From contig CAZCVI010000016.1 in NCBI GenBank assembly GCA_964502145.1, forward strand, positions 36,253-100,252: DNA of 64,000 nt, in the 5' to 3' direction. A program made the translations under genes and the position numbers. Under the pieces are notes generated by a model. The model made no database searches. It was not told the DNA's origin and worked only from the letters and a program-made list of their open reading frames with translations. This document shows positions 1 through 8,500 of the stretch, one piece after another (the first letter of the stretch is position 1; each line of letters opens with the position of its first letter). The DNA comes from CAZCVI01 sp964502145. Its GTDB lineage: Bacteria; Acidobacteriota; Aminicenantia; UBA2199.

Positions 1-681
1 ATTTAAGGCAAAACCGGATAACTCCTTGACCAAAAGCGCACTGGTCTCTGGCGAATGTTCCCGCAGGTAGGTCAATAAATCACGAATGGAGTTAATACCA
101 TATTTTTCCTTGTTCTGCCACACTTCCCTGGCCGAATCCTTGAGCCCGTGCTCGGCAAAAAAGGCTTTCAGATGTCTGAAGAAAGTGATCTTAATGAACT
201 GGTAAAGGTTTTCAATGGCCGTAATTTCCGGCACAGCCACGGTGATTAATTTATCCGCCAGGAGAAAGGAATCAATCGTATCAATTGTGGTGCCCCCGCC
301 CAGGTCCAACAGGATATAATCTGCTTCCAAGTTCCTGATATGGCGGAACAATTTGATCTTTTGGGCATATTTGATATTGGCCGAAGAGACTGTATTGCTA
401 TTTCCCGGGATAATCGCCAGGTTTTTAATGTCCGTTTCCACCAGCAGATTTTTTAATTCGTGCTTGCTGTCGAAAAAATTCGTGATGAAGCGGTCCGGTT
501 TCCTGATCCCAAAGAAAGTATGCACATTGGCGCCGCCGAAATCGGCATCGATCAACACCACGCGATTCCCCTTGGAAGCTAAATATGAAGCCAATTGACA
601 TATTACAAAGGTCTTGCCCGTGCCGCCTTTACCGCCGCCTATGGCCCATATTTCAACTGGTTTGTTTTGCAGTTCAGTCAT
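1..681 (-). CDS. ParA/MinD-family P-loop ATPase (3' end off window)
   Basis: The frame starts with ATG at 681 and runs off the left edge; 227 residues are visible. The N-terminus carries the deviant Walker A motif KGGTGKT (about residues 18-24), typical of the ParA/MinD/FleN (SIMIBI) ATPases, followed by a LIDADFGGAN strand and a later Walker B-type strand ILLDLGGG. Family members bind ATP as sandwich dimers and position cellular structures such as plasmids, septum, flagella or chemoreceptors; which of these applies here cannot be read from the sequence. The segment after the Walker B strand (long amphipathic helices, FFRHLKAFF) resembles FleN/MinD-like proteins more than plasmid ParA, and no ParB partner is in view. 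Upstream lies the terminator of the Ig-like gene, so it is probably transcribed separately. Confidence 0.85.
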   Translation of the reverse strand, partial: MTELQNKPVEIWAIGGGKGGTGKTFVICQLASYLASKGNRVVLIDADFGGANVHTFFGIRKPDRFITNFFDSKHELKNLLVETDIKNLAIIPGNSNTVSSANIKYAQKIKLFRHIRNLEADYILLDLGGGTTIDTIDSFLLADKLITVAVPEITAIENLYQFIKITFFRHLKAFFAEHGLKDSAREVWQNKEKYGINSIRDLLTYLREHSPETSALLVKELSGFALN

Positions 682-773
682 AATTCCTTGTTTTGTCAAT
701 AGAGTATTATACCATTTTTAATGAAAAAGTCCCATATTTCTAAATTAATTTTGAAATAATATTTTTATGCCCT

Positions 774-825
774 AAAAATACCGCTACGGACAGCGCGTTT
801 TTGAAAATTCGCCGCTGTCCGTGGC
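774..825 (-). terminator. Rho-independent terminator of the Ig-like gene
   Basis: Arms 783-795 and 813-825 pair over about 13 bp with one mismatch (GCCACGGACAGCG on the minus strand). They are followed on the minus strand by a T-rich stretch (GGTATTTTT). It sits 25 bp beyond the stop of the minus-strand gene ending at 850, which is the right place and orientation. Confidence 0.6.
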
Positions 826-849
826 AGACTGTTGTGGTATAAATAAGGG

Positions 850-2202
850 TTATTTCAGTTCGAAATCCATATCGGTGACAGTGCCGCCGTTGCATTCTGC
901 AATCCTAAAGTAGGGATGGGGTCCGACCGCGATATCGGCCTTGGTCGTCACCACAAGTTTGTATTGACCATTGGGAAGCCCGGTGAATTGGTACACACCC
1001 GAAGCGTCAAAATTCTTTTTCTCTCTGAAGACCTTAAAATCATTGGGTCCGTATAAAATCACAAAAAATACTTTTGCCGCATAAGCACCGGGACCGAATA
1101 CTTTTCCGGTAATGGAACATGTCCCGATGTTTAGCGGTTTAATCTCTATAATAGTATCTTTTCCATAGGTCACGCCGCCATCTTTGGCAGTTGCAGAAAC
1201 GCGCCACGTGATGTTCCCCGTGTAAGGTCCGCCCACATATTGGCATGTATCGCCGCTGCATGTTTTGATTTCTTGGCCCGCGATGAAGAAGGTAATACTG
1301 GCGACGCCCGAAGAGTGGCTGGCACTGGCTATAAAAGTAATTTTATCCTGGCTCGTAGGAGAATAGGGTTGTATTTTGGTATTGAGTGCAGGCCCTGGTT
1401 TGGCGGTTGGATGAACCATAAATTCCAGGGTCTTGGATTGTCCTTTATTCCCAGCCGTGTCTTCGGCATCAGCCCAACAGGTATGGGAACCTGGTTTTGT
1501 GAGTATTTCGGAGTAGTGGCATTCCCAGGCCGTGCAGGTTTTAACGGGTTGATTGTCTATGTATATAGTAATCTTGGCGATTTTTTCATTGTCTTCGGCA
1601 CTGCCCCTGATTTTAATTTTATCATTCAGCGTAAACACCAGTATTCCGTCCACCGCGATTTCTACAGTTGGAGCTTCTTTATCCCTTTTTTCTTTTACCA
1701 CCACGATGTTTTTGTCGCGGCGCAGTTCTCGGCCATCTGCGAGTTTAATGTCTCGTCTTCCAGTAGTGGTTTTATCGTTTTTGATTAGGCTTGCATGCCA
1801 GGTCCCTTGTGGTGTTTCGGCACGGTTCGGGTATTTTGTTGTTCCCGACATAGACTCATTGTTTTCCTGGTTGATGTATCCCTCGCAGATAACCAGATCA
1901 CCATTTTGTTTATGAAGATTTAAGGCAATACTTTGTTCTGAATTGTCCGAATTGGCTTTGGCGCGAAGGATGCCCCCTGTATCAAGCCATTTGACTTCCA
2001 TGCCTATTACCCAGCCGCCACCGGGAGTGGCCGCACTTTGCCCGCCCAGCAGTTCCAGTGTTCCTGTTTCGCCGTCCACCGTGAGTGTCCAGCGACTGCC
2101 TTTTGTCAGTATATCGCCAATTATAGTCCCGCCTTGAATCTGCAAGGCAAACGGAAATAGAATTAAACCTGTAAAAACAATCCCCAGCCATCTTTTTTTC
2201 AT
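850..2202 (-). CDS. Secreted protein with Ig-like domains
   Basis: A 450-aa protein with a clear signal peptide (basic MKKR start, hydrophobic stretch to about residue 24). The middle holds two related beta-sandwich units. The first (about 175-265, starting near APTVEIAVDG) has the Ig-like pattern of a strand with IYIDNQPV, a Cys-x4-Cys pair and DTAGNKGQS. The second (about 275-355) repeats the pattern with FFIAGQEIKTC. The C-terminal 90 residues (SITGKVFGPG to the end) look like a carboxypeptidase-regulatory/CNA-B type fold with a YQFTGLPNGQYKL strand. Such folds mediate adhesion or structure at the cell surface; no catalytic motif is seen. The start is supported by AGGAGG 7 nt upstream of ATG. 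The paired Cys residues suggest disulfides in an extracytoplasmic setting. Function beyond surface or secreted binding is not assigned. Confidence 0.75.
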   Translation of the reverse strand: MKKRWLGIVFTGLILFPFALQIQGGTIIGDILTKGSRWTLTVDGETGTLELLGGQSAATPGGGWVIGMEVKWLDTGGILRAKANSDNSEQSIALNLHKQNGDLVICEGYINQENNESMSGTTKYPNRAETPQGTWHASLIKNDKTTTGRRDIKLADGRELRRDKNIVVVKEKRDKEAPTVEIAVDGILVFTLNDKIKIRGSAEDNEKIAKITIYIDNQPVKTCTAWECHYSEILTKPGSHTCWADAEDTAGNKGQSKTLEFMVHPTAKPGPALNTKIQPYSPTSQDKITFIASASHSSGVASITFFIAGQEIKTCSGDTCQYVGGPYTGNITWRVSATAKDGGVTYGKDTIIEIKPLNIGTCSITGKVFGPGAYAAKVFFVILYGPNDFKVFREKKNFDASGVYQFTGLPNGQYKLVVTTKADIAVGPHPYFRIAECNGGTVTDMDFELK

Positions 2203-2238
2203 GGTAAAGTCCTCCTGATAAAAACGTTCCCACTTTTT

Positions 2239-2300
2239 ATGATTATTATGTTGATGATTATGTTGATGATTATGTTGATGATTATATTGATGTTTATGAT
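2239..2300. repeat. 12-nt tandem repeat upstream of the Ig-like gene
   Basis: About five copies of a 12-nt unit (GATGATTATGTT) with slight decay at the right end. It lies in the leader region of the Ig-like gene, between its Shine-Dalgarno site and any upstream promoter. Copy-number change there could alter leader length; that is inference. Confidence 0.8.
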
Positions 2301-2526
2301 TTTCTTGCTTTTCATAATACTATTGTAGAGAAAAAACGTTTTAATATCAAGCGCGATTTAAGAAAAGTTTTTGCCGTCGCTATCCCCACCGAACATAGGC
2401 TCAACTCTATTAGCTATGTTTTTTATAACAACTGGGCTTGTTTCAGCGAATTATGCCACGAAAACGGCTTATTGACCATTCACTAAAACAAGCCCAGAGG
2501 ATCAATCAGTACTATTTTGTCAGCCG
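2301..2526. other. Intergenic stretch with one long-looped inverted repeat
   Basis: Non-coding as far as I can see. Arms 2433-2446 and 2484-2497 form an inverted repeat of 14 bp with one mismatch (TGGGCTTGTTTCAG type) around a loop of about 37 nt. It lies just downstream of the stop of the small precursor gene (2527) and may be its terminator, although no good T-run follows on the minus strand. Confidence 0.4.
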
Positions 2527-2787
2527 TTATCTGGGGTCCAAATTGTCAGTGGGGGGTTGGACATAACAAGGCCAGTATCGGGGGTTAGCGGGAAGTAGGG
2601 AGGTGGTATTACTGATATAGTATACTGATGATGCTTTCCACACGGCGGAGCCGGAAGCATAGCAGACAGAGTACCCGCATGAAGTGTCTTCTTCACCTGC
2701 GAGTATTTTTTCTTTCTCAAAATCTGTTAAATTGGCAATGGTTGTTTTGTTAAGGTCAAATCTTTTGCGTAGCGCTCTCTTTTTCAT
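2527..2787 (-). CDS. Candidate class I lanthipeptide-type RiPP precursor (orphan)
   Basis: An 86-aa frame with ATG at 2787 and a good GAGAGG Shine-Dalgarno site 5 nt upstream. The leader-like N-terminus is strongly basic (MKKRALRKRF), followed by LNKTTIANL and an acidic segment ending EKILAGEED. This is the pattern I know from leaders of class I lanthipeptides in Bacteroidota and related lineages (KKL-LNKETIANL then acidic helix then GG/AG). The remaining about 50 residues are rich in Ser, Thr, Tyr and Pro with three Cys (SCGYSVCYASGS near the start, PCYV near the end), a plausible modifiable core. No LanB/LanC, protease or exporter gene is present in the window, so maturation would need enzymes encoded elsewhere. 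It could also be a non-functional remnant. Confidence 0.6.
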   Translation of the reverse strand: MKKRALRKRFDLNKTTIANLTDFEKEKILAGEEDTSCGYSVCYASGSAVWKASSVYYISNTTSLLPANPRYWPCYVQPPTDNLDPR

Positions 2788-2874
2788 GGTTTCCTCTCTT
2801 TGTATTTTGGTTTATTGGATATAGTACTTGTGTCATCGGCATAAAGTATAGCAAAAAATAGTGGAAAATTCAAG

Positions 2875-3049
2875 TATACGCTTTTCTGAAATCATTGTGG
2901 ACGATATGGACTTAGTGGACGATATGGACATACTGGACTTACTGGACTTTACAAAACCTTTGATTTTTCCAGCTTGTCCAGTAAGTCCAGATAGTCCAGC
3001 CTGCCACGGTTATCCGTGGCTCTTTTTAAAATTTGGCGGTGGATTTAGG
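2875..3049 (+). repeat. TGGAC palindromic element, copy A
   Basis: A non-coding element built of TGGAC boxes spaced by 9 nt. The left half (2890-2930) matches copy B at 36968-37010, and the right half matches copies C and D. Boxes at 2933-2947 and their inverse at 2977-2991 pair perfectly over 15 bp. A second hairpin GCCACGG-TTAT-CCGTGGC (3003-3020) is followed by TCTTTTT, which looks like a terminator on the plus strand. The right terminal repeat (AAATTTGGCGGTGGATTTAG) matches the other copies; the left terminus is degraded. Confidence 0.8.
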
Positions 3050-3059
3050 CTACTGCATC

Positions 3060-5303
3060 CTACTGCACGATTGCATAACCGACTTTCATGAAAAATGTGC
3101 GATTATTCTGTTTGATGGGAATATGCCTATACCCATAATAATCATCCGAGTAACCAAGAAAAAGAACGGTTTGGGGATTGATTTTGTAGGAAAAAAGAAG
3201 CTGCGAAAACAGGTGCTTGAATTCAGGGTTCATGGGGAAGGAGTAAAGCGCGGCATTATAATTATAATTTGCGTATTGCAGTGTGGCCCGGAAAAAAGCA
3301 CGGCGGTTAAAATGGCACAGAAACCTCATATTGGTGAGGTTCGCGGTGAATAACCGTCCAGCATCCACATTAAGCCTTTCAAACACATGATCAACACCAA
3401 GATAAAAACGACGCCCAATATTGTATTGGATGAAAGGATTTAATTTAACATGGTGCCCGGCCTGAACATTGGTGAAATCAACCTGATCGCCCAATCCCAT
3501 GCTGAATCCCATGAACATGGAACCAGAAGGTCTGGCCTGCACGGCAAATTCCATATAATTATCGTTGAACTCCTTGATAGAATAGGATTTTTTACCAAAA
3601 TTAAAAACAAGAGCGGCCTGCGTCTGGAGAGGTCCGGAGTAATTGAAGTTAATCAGGTAGTTATTCAGGACCATTTTTCCCTGATAGTCCTTTAAAATAA
3701 CAACATAGCCCATAAGTGAAAGGGCCGTGTACCAACTTCCATCGGGTTTATTCAAGGTGTAGCTGCCTTCCATATCATACAAGCGCACACCGGATTGATC
3801 GAGAAAGCCACTGTCAGCCCTGAACTTGGGATTGATGTCCTGATAATGAAGATAAAGCCATACGTGCTCCGTATTATGGGTATAACTGGTATCCAAAGCA
3901 AGACCTTGGAACTGACCGTCGGGCTGGGCATAATTCTCAACGATTTGATCGGGATACTTGCTCTGGGAACCGAGTAACTGGAACTGGATAAGGCCAGTCT
4001 TTGAGAAATTCACGTTAGCATCCACACCGACCATGCGGTTATAATAGTTTTTCCCCTCGCGATCGGTGGCAAAAAAGCCCAGCGTGGAGGATTCACCGAT
4101 ATCACGGCGATAACGAAAGGCAGTACTTAAATTCTTCATGTTGATGGAAGCAAAATCGGAACCCTGGGGGTAAGGAATAATAAAATTGGTGACGGTGTCC
4201 CTGGCAGAGAAGAAACCAATGGCATTTTTACCCTCTTTGCCGGTCAACTTCACACCCCATTCGGGGTCAACAATGGTGCGGGTATAAACAGGTTTAAATT
4301 GGCTTTCAAAAATGGTGCTACCCTCTTGGAAGAAGGGGCGTTTTTCTGGATAATAAAGCGCGAACTGGGTATTGATGTTTAATTGGGCGGTATCGGCTTC
4401 AATCTGCGAGAAATCGGGATTAATGGCGACATTGAGGGTCATATTGGGGGTAAAACTCCAGCGGGCATTCAAGCCGGGCTCGACTTTTTTCTTGGTGGTG
4501 ACCATTTTATCCTCGTCGAGTTCGTCCCGTTCCTGGGTCCAGGTAGCGGAGAGAGTGGGGTCAAATTCTAGGTTTTTACCGGGCTTAACACCACTGAAGC
4601 CTTCGACTTTATCCGCTTGGCACATGTAACAATTGTTACTGCGGTCACGGGGGAAAAGGCCGATGGTATAAACAGCGCTACGGGGATAACTACGAACCAC
4701 ATCAATCCCCCATTGCTGGACACCATCTTTTCTTTGGAAACGCAGGGAACTAAAAGGAATAGACATTTCCACGTTATAGCCAGTGGGGGTGATGCTGCCA
4801 GCAGAATCCCAGATGGCGTCCCAGGAAACGTTTTTTACGCGGTTGGTAGACATGCGGTCTCCCTGGACACCATAGGGATTGCTATAAAGATTATGGGTGA
4901 GGCGGGAATCATTAAATGTATCGAGGACAATGCCGACAAAATCGTCATTCCAGATGGTATCACGATCTGAAACATGGGCGCGAATCTGCGCGGGGTCGGG
5001 ATCATCGGCCTTAAAGGCGACATAGAGATGTTTGGCATCATACTTTAAATACGCGGTGGTTTTAACTGGCGGGGTGAGGTTGGCACCGGGGTATACCTCG
5101 TAATTTAATGTTAAAACCAGCGCACCTGCCCATTCAGATTCACCCAGCACACCATCAATCTTCATCTTTGAATGGGTCTGCGGGATCTGGTGGGGCACTT
5201 TTGCGGAAATAACGTCACTGCCAGAACTAAAAATCGGGAAAGTGATAAAGAGGGTTAAAAAAATTATAAGTGACATGGGCAACATTCGCTGTAGTACTTT
5301 CAT
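3060..5303 (-). CDS. DUF5916 beta-barrel protein with CBM9-like N-domain
   Basis: I place the start at ATG 5303, giving 747 aa: GAGGAG lies 10 nt upstream, whereas the in-frame ATG at 5321 lies inside that ribosome-binding site. A signal peptide (MKVLQRMLPMSLIIFLTLF) is followed by a carbohydrate-binding family 9-like domain (about residues 40-235; KIDGVLGESEWAGA, LYVAFKADDPDP, WNDDFVGIVLDT). A long C-terminal region rich in alternating polar/aromatic strands (INPDFSQIEADTAQLNINTQF, YYPEKRPFFQEG) is the hallmark of DUF5916. These proteins are predicted to form an outer-membrane barrel; the substrate is unknown. The last residue pattern (FFMKVGYAIVQ) is consistent with a barrel-terminating strand. 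The gene lies directly downstream of the NRPS in the same direction but has its own promoter and is separated by a hairpin repeat. Confidence 0.8.
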   Translation of the reverse strand: MKVLQRMLPMSLIIFLTLFITFPIFSSGSDVISAKVPHQIPQTHSKMKIDGVLGESEWAGALVLTLNYEVYPGANLTPPVKTTAYLKYDAKHLYVAFKADDPDPAQIRAHVSDRDTIWNDDFVGIVLDTFNDSRLTHNLYSNPYGVQGDRMSTNRVKNVSWDAIWDSAGSITPTGYNVEMSIPFSSLRFQRKDGVQQWGIDVVRSYPRSAVYTIGLFPRDRSNNCYMCQADKVEGFSGVKPGKNLEFDPTLSATWTQERDELDEDKMVTTKKKVEPGLNARWSFTPNMTLNVAINPDFSQIEADTAQLNINTQFALYYPEKRPFFQEGSTIFESQFKPVYTRTIVDPEWGVKLTGKEGKNAIGFFSARDTVTNFIIPYPQGSDFASINMKNLSTAFRYRRDIGESSTLGFFATDREGKNYYNRMVGVDANVNFSKTGLIQFQLLGSQSKYPDQIVENYAQPDGQFQGLALDTSYTHNTEHVWLYLHYQDINPKFRADSGFLDQSGVRLYDMEGSYTLNKPDGSWYTALSLMGYVVILKDYQGKMVLNNYLINFNYSGPLQTQAALVFNFGKKSYSIKEFNDNYMEFAVQARPSGSMFMGFSMGLGDQVDFTNVQAGHHVKLNPFIQYNIGRRFYLGVDHVFERLNVDAGRLFTANLTNMRFLCHFNRRAFFRATLQYANYNYNAALYSFPMNPEFKHLFSQLLFSYKINPQTVLFLGYSDDYYGYRHIPIKQNNRTFFMKVGYAIVQ

Positions 5304-5347
5304 GGTTGTTGTTCTCCTCATTTTTAATAGTATTTATAAGATTAGTT

Positions 5348-5356
5348 ATTATAACA
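5348..5356 (-). promoter_or_regulatory. Extended -10 promoter for the DUF5916 gene
   Basis: On the minus strand TGTTATAAT is a perfect extended -10 (TGnTATAAT) about 45 nt before the ATG at 5303. No good -35 is seen, which is acceptable for extended -10 promoters. Confidence 0.5.
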
Positions 5357-5412
5357 TGGTTGTTATTGTAAATATAGTGTGGGGCTTTAAAAAAAGCGGG
5401 GTGAATACGGGC

Positions 5413-5495
5413 GGGGTGAACACAAGGTTCACCCCTACCCGCGCTTACGTACCTGGATTGAAGGGCAGGGGTAGGGGCGAACCTCGTGTTCGCCC
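5413..5495. repeat. Inverted repeat between NRPS and DUF5916 genes
   Basis: Arms 5413-5440 and 5467-5495 are near-inverse copies (GGGTGAACACAAGGTTCACC against GGGCGAACACGAGGTTCGCC type), and each arm is itself palindromic. Such repeats are common intergenic elements in environmental genomes. It starts 20 bp after the NRPS stop, so it can also act as a transcription barrier, though no T-run is present. Confidence 0.65.
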
Positions 5496-5515
5496 TTGCC
5501 GGTGGTTGCACGGTG

Positions 5516-8500
5516 TTAGACATATTTTAGCAGGGTCTGGGCGAAGTCTTCAACATAGGGGGATTCAAAAATGGATTCGTGATCACCGGTGGTTTGTATA
5601 ATCTGGGGTTTTCCTTTGGTCATGCATTTATAATCTTTGATGGTGACTTGGGGATAAAGACCCTCAATGGCCTGAACGGCTAAAACGGGGGCGTTGATGA
5701 TGCCTGGAGTTGGTATAATTTCGCAACCAAGACGATTGATATGAAACTCGGCATTCTTCTTGCGGAGCTCTTTATCGGCATCGGTGACATTGGGATCATC
5801 TATGTCCAAGCCAACCTTGATATCATCAGGAATCGGGACTTTTTTAAACTTTTTATCACGAAAGGAGATGTAAAGATTCTCAAAAAAAGGCAAACCCCAA
5901 GCGAAACGGAGATATATGGGGGACAAACTCTCCTTCCAGGGGAAATGATCAAGCAGGATTACTTTTTCCACGACGTGGCCACGCCTTTCCAGTAGCCGGG
6001 CGATTTCATAGCAGATAAAAGCACCGATACAATGCCCGGAAACAATAAAGGGGCCCTGGGGTTGCACCACCAAGACTTGTTTGAGGTAATCTTGGATCAT
6101 TTCACCGGGGGTCAGGTAAACGGGGGCGTGGGGATTCACACCACGACCCTGAATGCCAAAAACATTGAACTTTTTCTCCAATAATTTGGCGAGGGGGATA
6201 TATTGATTAACCATACCGTGCTGGGGGTGGAAGATAAAGAGATTTTTTTCATTGCGGCCTTTGTTTAATTTTTCAATACACTCCAATTTATTGACCAATT
6301 GCTCCTGGATATAAAAGGGGTCGTTGGGGTCGGGGGGCGCGGGTTTGTTTTTGGCTTCAAGGCTAACGGCCTGGGCCCGGAAGTTGGGGTTGGTGATGAT
6401 ATCAACCAACGCGGCATCGAACCCGGCCTTTTTAATGGAAGAGGTGATGGTGATGGCGGTTAAGGAGTTCCCACCCAGCTCGAAAAAGTCATCGTGTATG
6501 CTGACACGGTCGATTTTAAGGGTTTCTTTCCATATTTTTTCCAGCATGAGTTCCATTTCTGTTTCAGGAGGGGCGTATTCGGTGTTGGAACTGAGGGCCT
6601 CGCCCATTTTTTCGAGGGCTTTGCGGTCCATTTTGCCGTTGGCGGTGAGGGGGATGTTTTTAATTTTGATGAACTGGGAGGGGATCATGTAATCGGGGAG
6701 ATTGGCGGCGAGATAATCCCGTAACATTTCAGCGCTGATGATATTCTCGGTGTTCTCGGTTTCAATGGTGACGATATAGGCATGAAGGGCATTTTCCATG
6801 CCCTCGGTTTGTTTGACAACGACTACGGCCTCGGTAATCTGGGGATGGGTGAGCAAGCGGCTCTCAATTTCTTCCAATTCGATACGATTACCACGAATTT
6901 TAACCTGGTTATCCATGCGTCCGAGACATTCGACAATACCTTCAGGGGTAAAATAGCCGATATCACCGGTACGATAGAGGGTGCCATAATCGGGGTGATT
7001 GATTTCCTTCAAATAGGGGTTGGGGACAAACGAATACGCGGTTTTTTGTGGGTCTTGCCAGTAACCTTTACCGACACCGATACCGGCGACACAAATTTCA
7101 CCCCTGACACCGACGGGACAGAGGGACAAGTTGCGGTCGAGGATGTAGATGTGCAGGTTTTGCAGGGGTTTGCCGATGGGAACGGTGGATTGGTGTTCGG
7201 AGGGTAAACCGGGGACAAGATAATGGGTGATATCATCGGAAGCCTCGGTGGGACCGTAAGCATTGAGGAGTTTAATACTGGGGAACTGGGTATACCACTT
7301 GCGGGCGAGGGCGGGGGTGAGGGCTTCGCCGGTGGGAATCATCCATTTTAACGCGGCCAGAGCGCCCTGGTTTTTATCGGCAACCACATCGAGAAAAACA
7401 GACATTAACGAGGGCACGATCTCAAGAATGGTGACTTGTTCCTGATCAAGAACTTTCAAGAACTGGAGGGGGTCCAGCACAATCTCTTTATCAATAATGG
7501 TGGTGGTGCCGCCGACCAATAGCGCGGCGAGGAACTGCCACACGGAAATATCAAAACCAGCGGGCGCGGTTTGGGCAATAATATCTTGCTGTTGGATGGC
7601 GAGATCGTTTATTTTAGCATATAAATGGTTGATCATGCCCAGTTGGTGGATTAACACGCCTTTGGGTTGACCGGTGCTGCCGGAAGTGTAGATGACATAG
7701 GCGAGATCATCGGGGCTGGCGGGGGTGGCGAAGGCATTCATGGGACACCGACTTAATTCAATCAAGCCGTCCTGGTATTTATGCTTTTGGGGGGTGATCA
7801 CGGGTGCGGGGCTGGTTTTATCAACGGTGAGAATGGCATCGTATCTGAATTTGGTGAGCTCGTTGGGGATGGTGTGGATTTTATCCGAGAATTCCATGCT
7901 CTTGATCGCGGGGATATCTGCGGCGAGGTCTTGGAGTAACGCGCGGGAGATAAATAGTTCCTGGGACCAATCGGTTTTGGTCTTGTAATTTTTGCCTTTA
8001 TTGGCCCGTTTGAAATCCACCATTTCGCGCACGAGATTTTGTTTTAAATCCTGGTCCATGATATCGCCAAGATACAGTATGGCGTGGGGTGCGAGGAGGG
8101 GGAACACTTTTTCCAGGACATACCTGAGATAACTGTGCCCCTGGAAGGATTGCATCACGCTGTTGATAATGATGAGGTCAAAATCTTTTTCGGTGACCTG
8201 ATCGATTTCATGGGCGGCTAAACTGGCCAGCGCGATATTTTGAATGTTCGCTTCAGCGAGGCGCTTTTGATTCTTTTCAATGGTGACCTTGGATAAATCG
8301 GTACCATAATAAAACGCAACCCTGGTGGCGATGGGATACATGGTTAAACCCGAAGCGCAACCGATTTCCAGAACGCGCATATCGGGGCGCAGGAGCGGGA
8401 TCAACTTTTTTAAGGTATTATCGGTGTATTCATCCATTTCCTGGCGGGTGAAGGGTTCGCCGGTGTAACTGGTGAGCCAGCCACCCTCGGTGATATCATC

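Noticed and set aside
2420..2500. Inverted repeat considered as an integron attC-type site.
   Set aside because: The flanking core-site consensus pairs are absent and no integrase or cassette array is near.
2429..2574. A plus-strand frame (ATG 2453) with a basic start MPRKRLIDHSL that looks protein-like.
   Set aside because: It ends after 36 codons, overlaps an inverted repeat and the end of the better-supported precursor gene, and has no ribosome-binding site.
2890..3000. Tandem TGGAC boxes considered as a CRISPR array.
   Set aside because: The repeat period is 9 nt with 4-nt variable parts, far below CRISPR repeat and spacer sizes, and no cas gene is present.
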